A DNA stretch of 64,000 nt from Bombyx mori (taxonomy: Eukaryota; Arthropoda; Insecta; Lepidoptera; Bombycidae), in the NCBI RefSeq assembly GCF_030269925.1, contig NC_085117.1, positions 8,184,731 to 8,248,730 on the forward strand, read 5' to 3'. Every line of letters begins with the position of its first letter. Position 1 is the stretch's first letter. The notes below the pieces were generated by a model that made no database searches, had not been told where the DNA came from, and saw nothing but the letters and a program-made list of their open reading frames with translations. Below, in pieces: positions 1-11,431 of this stretch. A program made the translations under genes and the position numbers.

Positions 1-121
1 TTTTATAGTATAGTCTTGGCGAAATTTGTGATTATAGAAGTATAAAATACAATCATAATAGTGTACAAACTTATAATTCCAATTAATTATAGTCGAATTT
101 CGACTACTGCGGGACCTCTAG
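1..121 (+). mobile_element. Helitron, non-autonomous, 3' end (cut by window start)
   Basis: This is the 3' part of a roughly 425-bp repeat also found at 4205-4628 (-), 8141-8557 (+) and 9781-10208 (+). The end carries the Helitron signature: a short near-palindrome (AGTCGAATTTCGACT), about 12 bases of spacer, then terminal CTAG followed by a host T. There is no coding capacity. The 5' part lies outside the window. Confidence 0.75.
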
Positions 122-2190
122 TTACCATTACTTCGCTCGTAACCTTATTAGAGTTTTTACGTTTACGAGAGTTTAACAGTTATATCTGAAGCTACTCACT
201 TCTAATACAGTGGCTTTTCAGTGGTATTTTTTCTTCTTTTGTTAAAGCACTGTATATGCCTGCAACTAACGCAGTTATCTCTTTAAGGAGTTTAAGGAGG
301 AGTTCCTTAGACTATTTCTTCTTACTCTATTCCTGAACCTAAAAAGCAGATTTTATAGTATTGAAGTTTGTCAGCCAAGTTGTCAGTCTATTGATTTTAA
401 TAGCTTCGTTGGTGGAGTGGCTAGTGACTCTGACTACTGTACTCAGTACTACGTCTCGATTTCTGTCAAAAATATAGGATGTAATTACGCTATAAAATTG
501 AGACTTTGTCCTAGTGCCTCAAACTGAATGGCGGCTTTCACGTTTTGATGTCCGTGAAGTTTTAACCAATTCAAACTGGGTGAGTCGTAAAGACGTCCAC
601 CTATCTAGTGCAGAAATAAAAACGGTAAATGTCCCACTCTTGAATCCCACGATTCGTCTGCGCTACGCACTAAAAACCTCATCATAGATATACAAACATA
701 TATGTAGGATTTACATAATATAAAAAAACACCCGCCTCTAATTATATTATTTAAGTTTATTTAATTCGCCAATTAAAAACGATAGTTGAGTACGTTGATC
801 CGTTTTATTTGGAAAGTCACACTCCTATCGCTGCCCTCAAAATAATTCTGAGTTTCAATCATTACGATGTAGATACTAATCAAATTATTGTCTTACCAAC
901 AATTCAATCAGTTTAGCTAATTGAAAATTCACATTCGTTACTTCATTCGCAAAAAGATAAAACCACAACAGACAAAGGATGTAACTTATTATACTCGTTT
1001 AGCGAAATCAAATATTATACGTGTACACTATAGTTATATATATGTATATTTATGTATAACATAGGAAGGATAATGTAAACATTTACATACCTACTTCTGA
1101 ATCGTGGATCACGTTATGTGAACGTGAACACAGAAATATGTAGAGTGGGGAAAATTATAGCTGCATTGTAAATGTTTTTCTTTTGTACAAATTTTGGGTA
1201 TAGCGTTTTATTATTAAAATTAAATAAATATATCAAATCTGAGATGACTTATGGACAAGTGCATGAACATACAACTGACTTATTAACAAAGGAAAGTACA
1301 TTCAAATTTTTAATTTTTCGGCTTCAGTTGTACGAGCGTCTGTCATTCACAATATAACCTAAAGATAGCTCACTGAAGGCTCACCAACTTTATGTTTTCT
1401 CAGAGTTCTCATGTGCAGATGTCATATATGAGGTCAGAGCACGATAGTATAAACAGAGAAATTCATTCCTAAATATGTTATTAAGGTAAAAGCACTAATG
1501 CTCGACATTGAACTAAAAGATGACACTTTAATAAAAAAAAATTTCTAATAAGGAAACTAAACATTTAAATAACATTGCTATTGATGTTAAAGACACCTAG
1601 TACCATCTATGATACATTCTCAAAAGCTTGCGTACAGTGTTAGAAGCAAATTTCAAAATGGCATCATTTGACAACAAACAAAGTGAGCAGGTTGACGTTT
1701 TGCGCGTAATTCTTAGCGTTTTCCTTAAGCCATCTGACTTTTAACAGGTATGATTTTGTCTTATATTTATAATTATTGGCTACTGTTGGTTTCGATATTA
1801 TAAATGTATGAAATTATTGATTTATTAGGACCATTTCCTTGTTATTTTAGTTTGTTTTTGTACAAATTTTAAGTGGTGTTTACTATTAGTACCAAAAATG
1901 AATCAAAACCTAAAAGATGACACGTGTGTCTTCTACTAGGGTTACATCGAACTGAATTTGTTAGCTTAATTTTCTTCAAATTCAGCCTTTATGTTGTAAA
2001 ACAAAAGTTTCAATCTGAGTTTCGTTCATTTTACACGAGCCTAACTAAACGAAGACAGTGTCAACTATTAGGGTATACTAGATGTCAACTATTAGTATCA
2101 ATTAATTTCAGCTTAAGTTTCGAGCACGATGCCGCCAGTAAAGGGTCAGATGTTTCAATACTCTGAAGCCAATATTGAAGAAGCCATAAA
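122..2190. other. no gene recognised
   Basis: AT-rich sequence. The open frames at 1172-1357 (+) and 1924-2166 (+) show no recognisable domain or codon bias. A short frame opens at 1659 with an ATG in fair context and stops after 28 codons; nothing supports it as an exon. Confidence 0.5.
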
Positions 2191-2194
2191 AGAA

Positions 2195-3010
2195 TTACTG
2201 GTGGCCCTGAGGTCTTTCCAGTTTCACAAGGACAGAAGGGGCGGGATTTGCTAGCAGCTACCAGAGCGCCTCCAAGGGAGACCTAACAACTCAAGAGTAG
2301 CTGCTTCGCGAATTAATCTACTACCGGATCGGGATCGCGACCCGCTGAGAAGATCCGGCGAGAAACTCAACGGGCTGATGCTTAGGTCAGGTTGCACGTC
2401 GAACTCTTTGCCGAGTTCGACAAGTACGATTACCGGGATCTCTTCTCCTAGTGTTAAAGCGGAAGGCGTCTAATGCAAGGGTTATTGGATCTGATGGATC
2501 CGTAAGGAGGTGTCTAGGGCGACGACGGTGACTGGCTCCTGCGAGGTCAGGATTCGGGGAGTAGTCAGCGGCGGCAACGATAAGGCGATTACCATGACGC
2601 ATTGCCTTATCGAAGTAACATTCCGACGCAGACTTCATGTATTTTCTGATCGGTTCGAGGTCCAAGTCGTCGTGTAAGTCGACGTTCCTCACGAAACACG
2701 GGGCTCCGATTGCTAACCTGCAAAAACGAGATTGTAGAGATTGGAGGGTGTCTATGTGTGTGCGGGCCGCGTGAGCAAACACCACACTCGCGTAAGTCAT
2801 GACCGGCTTTATGTAAGCTTTGTAAAGTGTCACCTTGTTCCGAAGGGACATTATACTCCGCTTACAAATCATGGGGTAGAGTCTGTCGAGAATAAAAGCG
2901 GCACGGTCGCGGACAGATTTTATATGTGGGTGGAATGTCATGGATGCATCCAGGGTGATTCCCAAGTACTTGACCTTCCTGGTCCAGGGTATGAGGAGGG
3001 GCGTTCCGAC
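2195..3010 (-). mobile_element. jockey-like non-LTR retrotransposon, 5'-truncated
   Basis: On the minus strand, about 3007 to 2387 encodes the C-terminal end of a LINE ORF2, and 2386 to about 2195 is the matching 3' UTR. This 3' UTR (CCGGCGAGAAACTC core, read on +) recurs in many truncated copies here (14570, 39551, 43037, 43490, 46610, 47926, 50425, 56199, 57540, 58425). The right boundary near 3010 abuts a different element, as expected of 5'-truncated target-primed insertion. Family assignment is by recognition. Confidence 0.75.
2387..3007 (-). pseudogene. LINE ORF2 C-terminal fragment (reverse transcriptase thumb and tail)
   Basis: About 205 codons stay open. Recognisable pieces are YLGITLDASMTF, then RDRAAFILDRLYPM, then KAYIKPVMTYASVVF, then RHLLTDPSDPITLALDAF near the end. 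They match the region downstream of the RT catalytic core in arthropod jockey-like LINE polyproteins. The catalytic YxDD core and the endonuclease are absent, so it cannot act alone. The ATG-start frame extends to 3067, but its first 20 codons are the antisense of the neighbouring element and are not LINE. The frame is largely intact, suggesting a fairly young insertion. Confidence 0.75.
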
Positions 3011-3250
3011 AGCTACTGCGGCAAAGAAATTTGGAGTTCCACGAGTAACTTTATTAAATAAAGTCAAGGGAAAGACACCTATTATGCGTAAAATGGGAAG
3101 AAGTTGTTATTTAACCGAAGATATAGAAAAAATACTCGTAACATGGCTAAAAGCTATGGTCAAACAAGGGTTTCCAATAGGAAAAGATAATTTACAAGAT
3201 AGCGTTAAGAAAATAGTTGATGATTTGAAGATTGATTATAATTGTTTATA
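3011..3250 (+). pseudogene. psq/CENP-B-type helix-turn-helix fragment (pogo/Tigger or jerky-like transposase N-terminus)
   Basis: The plus-strand frame reads through a psq-like helix (AAKKFGVPRVTLLNKVKG) and then the start of a CENP-B-type HTH (YLTEDIEKILVTWLKAMVKQ, followed by GFPIGKDNLQDSVKKIV). This order is typical of the N-terminal DNA-binding region of pogo/Tigger transposases and domesticated relatives. The frame closes at 3251. No DDE catalytic domain follows within a kilobase. The left side is cut by the antisense LINE at about 3010. It could be a dead transposon or one exon of a domesticated gene, since a possible acceptor lies near 3290. Confidence 0.6.
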
Positions 3251-3251
3251 A

Positions 3252-4204
3252 TAAAACTGAAGGCATTCTACTTTTTTTTCTGTTATTTTAGATGTATGTA
3301 TGTATGGAATTGTCTTTGGGTCCGATCTAAGCCTCTTGAATGTTTAACCTTTTCACATAAAACGCTACAACACGCAAGGCTTAAAGAAACTAGCGCCAGA
3401 AGTCCACAATTGACGTTGCAGGAATGTGCTGGATTCGGGCAGCCGAGGACTGGTCATTGTGGTAAATCCTGGACAAGGCATATTTCGGTAGGTCATATAG
3501 CATATGATGAGTCCAGCGTACATCCCACCTTGAGACCACAACATCTATAATATGGTGTATATTGCGACTCTTCAAAATTAAATAAACTATTTATTTATAA
3601 AACTACAATATAAAGCTCGTGATGTTCTTCAAAAATTCATTAAAGTACTCTGCAATCCATAGCAAATAAAATATTCACAAACCTTAGATGTTATAACTCA
3701 GCATGTCAGCAGCTTAGAATGAAACAGGGCCTTTTGAATATTTGAATAGGTATGCTGCTTAATCCTGCTCTTTGTTATACACCTATTTACTTCAAGAAAT
3801 TTATTTATAGTAAAGCAAATTATGTATTACAGTTTGTATATCAAACTTTACTTACTTTGCTTTCCGCAAAATTTTATATTACATATTTTCCCTATTCATT
3901 GAAACCATTCAAACGCTACCTATTTTACACTGATGTTGACGTCAGCAACCTTCAGTGAGAGGTCTAAAGCCGAGATATTGATTAATTGCGTCAAAGAATT
4001 TAAATAATAATATTATTATTATTTTGCATTTATATTATTGTATGTGCCATCACTGTGGTCCTCCGGTGTGAATTTTCTAAAAGCATTTCACCGTTCATCC
4101 GACCTAAAGCAATAAATTACTTAATCTCACTTAAGTGAATCATATTCATTTGTTAAAGTATTTGCACTACCGCCATATTCAAGCAACCAAGTATTTGAAT
4201 AATA
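3252..4204. other. no gene recognised
   Basis: AT-rich with short open frames only (3242-3550 and 3752-3958 on +), none with a recognisable domain. Ends at the Helitron boundary. Confidence 0.45.
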
Positions 4205-4628
4205 CTAGAGGTCCCGCAGTAGTCGAAATTCGACTATAATTAATTGGAATTGTAAGTTTGTACACTATTATGATTGTATTTTATACTTCTATAATCACAA
4301 ATTACGCCATGACTACACTATAAAAAATATTAATAAAGACAAAGAATATTTAATTTAATCTATTCTCAATTTGATAACAGACGTCAAGAACAAAAGTTTG
4401 ACAATAAATAGTATGCATGCGTGTGTGCGTCAAATACATGGTATGTAGTGTGCGTAATATTTTCTTTATTGATTTAAAGTATCTTTTATGCATTATTTTA
4501 AAAAAATATTAGCATTGTGCACTTCTTCTCTGTATTCTCTATAAGTGTGGAAAATTTCATACTACTCCGTCCGCGCAATTTTCGTAAAAAGGGATACAAA
4601 GTTTTTGCTTCACGTATTAATATATAGT
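4205..4628 (-). mobile_element. Helitron, non-autonomous, full length
   Basis: Minus-strand copy of the family at 9781-10208. The 3' terminus on - is CTAG (4208-4205), with the AGTCGAA/TTCGACT near-palindrome just inside it. The 5' end on - reads TATATATTAATACGTGAAGC, with the first TC mutated. It lies in inverted orientation relative to the copy at 1-121. No coding capacity. Confidence 0.75.
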
Positions 4629-5970
4629 GTGGGCGACTCACATGTATTCACCCACAATAGATATTTCAATTCTCGGAGTTTTCACACTGCAATATTCTTA
4701 TCAGCAAAGAGGTCATTTATGTAGACAACCGATTTAGCCAATATCAAAGCCATCAATAAAATTGTGTACGCTATAACGATCTGGCTAGTTTTAAGATCTG
4801 AAATTTACACATATCAAGAATATAGAGACTGCTTTGATGGTCAAAAGGCTAAAATTAAACGGTAAAATCTTAATCTAAAGGTTTATTTTAGTGTTCAATT
4901 TGAATGAATACATTCGACGTTTTGCTTCTAATGACAATCGTTTGGAAACTCGTTTCGATATAAATTGAGGTAATGTCGTTATAAAGTATTTTGTATAAAG
5001 TATTTCGCGAATTTCTCGTTACCGTACCATAATGGTTTTATAATATTATAAATTCTAGATAAACCCTACCTACAGTCTTTTTGTTTTGCAATTTTTACAT
5101 TTGTTTGATATTAATATAGAGAGTTCTGGATGGTCAAGAGAAATTCTTTCGACTTCTTTGCCTGAACACCGCTATCAATCTTGATGTATAGTATAATTGA
5201 AAACTATATCAAGACAGCGCTGTCCATTGTCTTTTAAAAGATAAGACACGGTGTGGTACGGTAGATAAATAATATAGCAATACATAATTAATTAGTGACA
5301 ACCATAAAATAATAGTGAATTTTTAAATTTTAACTGGTATGTACCAACATCCTACTTATGTTGGCCCCAAAAGTCCATGTCTCAAGGTGCGTAGCGGCCG
5401 GTTACAGTTAAGTCCCTCGTCGTGTTCTGGTCTTTCTTTACTTCTCTCGATCTTACACGGTCTATCGACAGCCCTAACCTCTAATACATACACCAACTAG
5501 AACACGCAAGCAATATTAATTTAAAAGATTTCATCTTGGCTGTGACTAGAAGTTTGAGGATTTTAAAATGGTGCTATACGGAAAGGTCGCAAAGCAATTG
5601 TGCGTTACGTTTCGACGTAGTCAATTTGTCTACCTTCAATCTTTTTAGTTTATTGCATTAGTAGGACAGACAATAAACTCATAGACATCACACAACGCGA
5701 CATCATAGCGCAAGTGAAAGCCGCTGTCATCCTTTAGAGAAGTGTACATCTTAAGACCGAAATGCACGAATTCTGTGCTGCAGAAATAACTGAGTTATTG
5801 GTAGTACTTCTACCAGTAATAGACATGTGTAAGTAATGCGGAGTGATATCAATATCACTCTACGATGTAATGCAACATCACACATTACGCGAAGGAAACA
5901 AACATCACACTATCACCCAACATGTTTCTTTCTTTGTCGTGTAATGTTGCTTAATACACGAACGGAACAT
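4629..5970. other. no gene recognised
   Basis: AT-rich non-coding sequence. A 5836-6090 frame (+) and its antisense 5913-6110 run into the tRNA-like head of the SINE and are not genes. Confidence 0.45.
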
Positions 5971-6382
5971 TCCGGTGCATTCGTATGTAGCGATGCACCG
6001 GTGTTCGAATCCCGCAGGCGGGTACCAATTTTTCTAATGAAATACGTACTTAACAAATGTTCACGATTGACTTCCACGATGAAGGAATAACATCGTGCAA
6101 TAAAAATCAAACCCGCAAAATTATAATTTGCGTAATTACTGGTGGTAGGACCTCTTGTGAGTCCGCGCGGGTAGGTACCACCGCCCCGCCTATTTCTGCC
6201 GTGAAGCAGTAATGCGTTTCGGTTTGAAGGGTGGGACAGCCGTTGTGACTATACTGAGACCTTAGAACTTATATCTCAAGGTGTGTGGCGCATTTACGTT
6301 GTTGATGTCTATGGGCTCCAGTAACCACTTAACACCAGGTGGGCTGTGAGGTCGTCCACACATCAAAGCAATAAAAAAAAAA
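5971..6382 (+). mobile_element. Bm1-type SINE (tRNA-derived), lacking the A box
   Basis: Begins inside the tRNA-like head (CCGGTGCATTCG, then B-box-like GGTGTTCGAATCCC near 5999), continues through the GGTAGGTACCACC and GTGAAGCAGTAATGCG body blocks, and ends with GTCCACACATCAAAGCAATAAAAAAAAAA. The A box seen in the longer copy at 11905 is missing, so the copy is slightly 5'-truncated. No protein is encoded. Confidence 0.8.
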
Positions 6383-7722
6383 GTACTAGGCCGCCCCTAG
6401 AGAAAAGAGGAAGAGGTTTGCATACTTCAGCTTAATAATTAAAAGTACTTTTGCGGTTTAATCCCGCGTCTGTTTTTCTAGAATAATACAATATTAAAAT
6501 AACGACGAATCATTTTATCGTTGGTGACCACGAAAACTAAAGCATACGAAACGTCAAAAATAATACATTAAATGAAAATAAAAAAATCTTACCTTACCCT
6601 GTAAAAATAATTTTATATCTACGACTCGTGAATACCAAAGAAACTACTGTAAAAGATGTTCCATTAACTGCTTCGTAACAGAATAACTAATAACCGGTTT
6701 ATATATGTTTATATAGAAGCTTACAATACTTCAAAAAACGGCACTTGAACAAGATGTACCAAAAAAAAATAGCGCGCGATTTCGCAACACAACCGCGCAT
6801 CGTGTTAGTTCATAGGGTCAAGATACGGCCTAGTTTCATTGAGGCGCCCTGAAAAAAGGCGAAGGAACGCTTTCATATTCAAAATAGGTCTCACATTGTG
6901 TAAGTTTTCAAAAAGTATTTAGAAATTCACGCAATTTACTGATTTTACGCCAACCCGTCGAGACTCTTTTGTGGTGGTTATTTAACTTTAACAACGTTTC
7001 TTAACGTGAAATAAGTCTGGTTTCGCGTTCATCGTAGCGTGCTAAATTTAATTTTGTACATTATTCTCGAGTAATTAAGTGATTTCAGTGAATTTGTTGT
7101 TCATTATTTCAAAAGGCAGTTTCCTTGATTGTTTTTGGTCGTTGTTCGTTCACGCTCCGTTATACTGTAACTAAAGAACAGAATGCATTGTAATTTTAAA
7201 ACAGAAATTATATTTTATAAATATTACAGCGACAGTCTTTTATTATTGAAGCTTTGAGCTGTCTACTTGATTGTTTTTGGTCAGTTCGCAGACACAGTGT
7301 CGACGGACTAGACCACGATGCCCACTTGAACGTATCTTCAAGCTATGTTCTATTTGCGTTGTCCCTCCTCATTACAACGCTATATAGACTGACATATTTA
7401 CCACCTTTTCAGTACTTAACCAAAGATAACTCTCGTTTCCAGGCATCCATAACGTTGGATCCCTCGTAAGAATTTATTTATTAAAACCCGCCCCTCCGGT
7501 CCCAATTCCCAGTTTAATCTTCGCCGTTTCCACTCCTCTTTATTTTAACTTAGAACCCTTTTCTATTTAAATGCCTTTGCTTTTTTAATAAAACATGAAA
7601 TAAAGTAGACGGCCTGATGGTATTTCTGATGTTATTCAAGAAATTGTTGGATTATTAGGTACAAAGGTGGATTGCAGAGGAATACTTATTATTATTTTAA
7701 ACCCTTGATTTCGTGGAGGACT
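6383..7722. other. no gene recognised
   Basis: AT-rich. Open frames such as 7254-7469 (+) show no domain. Nothing repeat-like was recognised by eye. Confidence 0.4.
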
Positions 7723-7822
7723 GTTTTTTTTATTTTTTTTATTGCTTAGATGGGTGGACAAGCTCACAGCCCACCTGGTCTTAAGTGGTTACTGGAGCCC
7801 ATAGACATCTACAACGTAAATG
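7723..7822 (-). mobile_element. Bm1-type SINE 3' fragment
   Basis: Minus-strand 3' end of the SINE: a poly-T run, then ATTGCTTAGATGGGTGGAC up to GTAAATG. It is cut where a second copy begins directly with its own poly-T tail, so two copies lie head to tail. Confidence 0.8.
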
Positions 7823-8080
7823 TTTTTTTTTTTTTTTTTTTTATTGCTTAGCTGTGTGGACGAGCTCACAGCCCACCTGATGTTAAGTGGTTACTGGAGC
7901 CCATAGACATCTACAACGTAAATGCGCCACACACCTTGAGATATAGTTCTAAGGTCTCAGTATAGTCACAACGGCTGCCCCACCCTTCAAACCGAAACAC
8001 ATTACTGCTTCACGGCAGAAATAGGCAGGGTGGTGGTACCTACCCACACCGACTCAAAAGAGGTTCTACCACCGGTAAAA
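7823..8080 (-). mobile_element. Bm1-type SINE, 5'-truncated
   Basis: A second minus-strand copy immediately follows the fragment at 7723-7822. It starts with a run of about 20 T and runs to CTACCACCGGTAA. It contains the full 3' body but not the tRNA-like head. Confidence 0.85.
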
Positions 8081-8140
8081 CTGTGACCTCATTCTTCGTA
8101 TAGATGTTTTTTTATTATAAATTTATCTCATTCAATTTAT

Positions 8141-8557
8141 TTAATTTATTAATACGTGAAGCAAAAACTTTGTATCCCTTTTAATGAAAATTGCGCGGAC
8201 GGAGGAGTATGAAATTTTTCACACTTATACAGAATATAGAGAAGTGCACAATGCTATTTTTTTTTAAATAATGCATAAAAGATACATTAAATCAATAAAG
8301 AAAACATTACACACACTACATACCATGTATTTGATGCACACACGCATGCATACTATTTATTGTCAAACTTTTGTTCTTGACGTCTGTGGTCAAATTGAGA
8401 ATAGATTAAATATTTTGTTTGTCTTTATTAATATTTTTTTATAGTGTAGCCTTGGCGAAATTTGTGATTATAGAAGTATAAATTACAATCATAATACAAA
8501 CTTACAATTACAATTAATTATAGTCGAATTTCGACCACTCGCAGTGGTCACCTCTAG
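8141..8557 (+). mobile_element. Helitron, non-autonomous
   Basis: Same family as 9781-10208. The 5' part (TTATTAATACGTGAAGC) is recognisable, with the terminal bases diverged, so the left boundary is approximate. The 3' end is CTCTAG at 8557, followed by T. The spacer before the terminus differs from the other copies (CACTCGCAGTGGTCAC), forming a second small palindrome. Confidence 0.7.
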
Positions 8558-8689
8558 TTTCATTTATTTGGACAATTGCAAAAAAACATATTGCCCCTAA
8601 TGCGTGACTTCATGGTTTTGAATTTTGTATTCAATTGCGTTTAGTTTATACATAAAATAACAATCGATAATCGACTTCTAAATCCTTTC

Positions 8690-8805
8690 TAATCCGGTTT
8701 TCGTCCTGGTAATATCACAGTCGCGGCCTTGGTGAATATCATTGATTACCTCAGACTCGTCATGGAGAATGGGAAACTGACGGCGCTCGTAAATATAAGA
8801 TTTCA
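8690..8805 (+). pseudogene. LINE reverse-transcriptase relic
   Basis: The plus-strand frame reads GFRPGNITVAALVNIIDYL, then MENGKLTALVNI. This resembles the block of arthropod LINE reverse transcriptases that begins with the conserved GFR motif and precedes the catalytic aspartates. It is short and decayed, with stops on both sides. Confidence 0.6.
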
Positions 8806-9780
8806 TCTAATGTATTTTGAGTACCGTTCTTTACATACTGCTTGTGATAGATTCTTAGTTAGAACCTGACAATCCTTAACGATTAAACATACATGTGTAT
8901 GTATCTCATCACATGGCTCAAAGAACGCTTTGGTCACCGCTGTCGTATGGAACATATTCCCTTAGTTGACAAAATCATTTAAAGCTAAATATTTGTCTAA
9001 TTGCTTACGCGTTTCTCATCACTCTTTGGTCGATTAACCATCCAGATGTTTCGATACAACGCATAACCAAGCTGTCGCCAGAAGCGCACGCCAAAGTCAT
9101 AAAACCGAGATACCACTCAGCCAGACACTAGGACGACTTTAGAAGTCGAGACAAGCTTAACTACCATACACCATTTATGAATATAAAATACAGAACATTC
9201 TCGAACAGAACTCATCGACACTACTTAAGATGTGTTGATTCGCAGTGCGTTGCGAAAAATTATGCGTCCCATTTACTTTAAAATGAATATCCCATCATGG
9301 TGTTTCCCGACGCATTACTCAAATGGGTTCCGAGGTGAGTCCTCAATCAGCGCCTTGGTAGTATTTGCCATCACCAGACGGGCTGTATGTTCGTCTATCT
9401 ATCCTCCTCCTTACGTCGATAATCCTCAATGCTGAGGGTCGTGGCATTGTGGCCTCATGAAGCTTTCGTGAGAAAATACACATGGCGGGTTCCCGCGTCC
9501 TACCACGGCAATGCGTTTGAAAGAGATTTATTTCGTCGAGGCCGCTGGAAGCTTATTCGATTCGGACTAATTAACCGCTGCCAGACGTTAGGCGTTGATT
9601 GTAAGGACTTTAAAGCAAATGGAACTTGTTAAGTTTTAAGTTGATAGTACTATGACATAAACCTTCCCTGGGGCGCCAACAACAACTGTACTAAGTTTCA
9701 TAACAGTCTAATAAATTGTTTATGCACGCATAGAAGTGAATCGTACTACGTGTAATACATACATTGGATTATATGGATTA
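8806..9780. other. decayed repeat-rich sequence, probable LINE 3' relic
   Basis: No intact gene. Near 9412-9450 the minus strand reads CCTCAGCATTGAGGATTATC, which matches the sequence after the stop codon of the RTE-like fragment at 61790, so an old LINE 3' end on - is likely. The adjoining open frames 9232-9435 and 9429-9632 (+) run antisense to it and are not supported. Confidence 0.4.
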
Positions 9781-10208
9781 TCTATATATTAATACGTGAA
9801 GCAAAAACTTTGTATCCCTTGTCACGAAAAACGCGCGAACGGAGGAGTATGAAATTTTCCACACTTATAGAGAATATAGAGAAGAAGTGCACAATGCTAA
9901 TTTTTTTTTTAAATAATGCATAAAAGATACATTAAGTCAATAAAGAAAACATTACACACACTACATACCATGTATTTGACGCACACACGCATGCATACCT
10001 ACTATATATTGTCAAACTTTTGTTCTTGACGTCTGTTGTCAAATTGAGAATAGATTAAATATTGTTTGTCTTTGTTAATATTTTGTTAATATTAATGTAG
10101 TCTTGGCGAAATTTGTGATTATAGAAGTATAAAATACAATCATAATAGTATACAAACTTACAATTCCAATTAATTATAGTCGAATTTCGACTACTGCGGG
10201 ACCTCTAG
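9781..10208 (+). mobile_element. Helitron, non-autonomous, complete (428 bp)
   Basis: Best copy of the family. It starts with TCTATATATTAATACGTGAA after a host A (9780) and ends with CTAG (10205-10208) before a host T (10209), the AT target expected for Helitrons. The near-palindrome AGTCGAATTTCGACT lies about 12 bases from the end. There are no terminal inverted repeats, no target-site duplication and no Rep/helicase coding, so an autonomous relative would have to supply the enzyme. Confidence 0.85.
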
Positions 10209-10950
10209 TATTTATAATTTTTTTATTAACCGTTTATAGCACAACGTCATTCAAATATCTGTTTATGGTGCGCCGTGAAATCTCAATCTAGGATGTCATA
10301 AATATAGTGTTTCTTGCCCTCACTTTTTACAACATCCTCATTAGGTGGATTATTAAGCGGTTCTAAATTACTAATTTATGCAAATCGTACCGGCGTCTAT
10401 TGGTCATAAAACGCAACTCTTTTTTTTTAAATTGTGTGTTAGGATTTTATTTTGGGTATTTACTTTTTTATTTAGTCTTCCTTTTGTCCTTGTCTCATTA
10501 GGCGAAGGTCGATGCAAAATTTATCTACAGCGCTTTACTCTATCAGCATTTATTCTTTACTTAGTTACCAACTTAGATATATCGTTTATGTTTAAAAATT
10601 TTAGTACTTATGTCGTTCGCGTTAGCGGATAGGGATCGCGGGTATCCTGCAAAATATACGATTAGCGATAAATAAACGAATTCGCGACAAGGTCGCGCTC
10701 GAAGACCGTGAAGTGCTTGCCTAAATTAAAAATGTTAATCGCTTTAAATGACTTAGCTTAATCTTGATTACGTTTACATTAGCCAAACGATATACATACA
10801 TTATACCTGTTCGCGACTATGATATGACACCGGTTTTTTTTTTAAATTTAAACGGTAACGTCCTTAGGTAAAAAAGTAGGGTGGCATTTTTGAGCGCCTA
10901 AAAATTACCATCGTAGTAATAGTACCTATCTTAGTACCTTCGTTACTTAC
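10209..10950. other. no gene recognised
   Basis: AT-rich. The 84-codon hydrophobic frame at 10378-10632 (+) is T-rich and has no recognisable family or support as an exon. Confidence 0.4.
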
Positions 10951-10954
10951 AATA

Positions 10955-11431
10955 TAAAAAAATTAATTACTGTTCGTTAGTCTCGCTAAAACTCGAGAAC
11001 GGCTGGACCGTTTTGGCTAATTTTGGTCTTCAATTATTGCTGGAACTCCAGAGAAGGTTTAAAAGGTAGATAAATATGAAAATCCTCGGAATTAAATAAA
11101 AATAACATTTTGGTTTTTCCTTTGATGTGTCGCCCGTCGGACGAATTCCTTTTGTTTGTTTTTAGTTTTTTTATACAAAAGTTTAGGTCTTTTATTATTA
11201 TTTCTTTTATTTATTTATTTTTTTATTTAGGTCTTTTTATTTTTATTTTATTTTTAAAGTCCAGAGAAGGTTTGAAAGGTAGATAAATATGAAAACGCTC
11301 GCAATTAAATAAAAATAACAATTTTCGTCGGACGGATTCCTTTTGTTTGTTTTAAGTTTATTTTATACAAAAGTTTTAAGTCTTTTATTTATCGATTGAG
11401 GCACTACGGAGTCTGCCGGGTCAGCTCAGTA
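10955..11431 (+). mobile_element. diverged Helitron with internal duplication
   Basis: Related to the element at 26281-26584 (-): it shares CTGTTCGTTAGTCTCGCTAA at the 5' side, GGTAGATAAATATGAAAA inside, and CTGCCGGGTCAGCT at the 3' end. A block is present twice, at about 11047-11195 and 11259-11391, with small differences. The terminus is mutated (CTCAGT instead of CTAGT). No coding capacity. Confidence 0.6.

Noticed and set aside
2741..3061. plus-strand open frame opposite the LINE
   Set aside because: Antisense of the LINE ORF2 fragment, whose minus-strand translation is the recognisable one.
10378..10632. 84-codon hydrophobic open frame on +
   Set aside because: T-rich low-complexity translation, no recognisable family, no splice or Kozak support; likely chance in AT-rich DNA.
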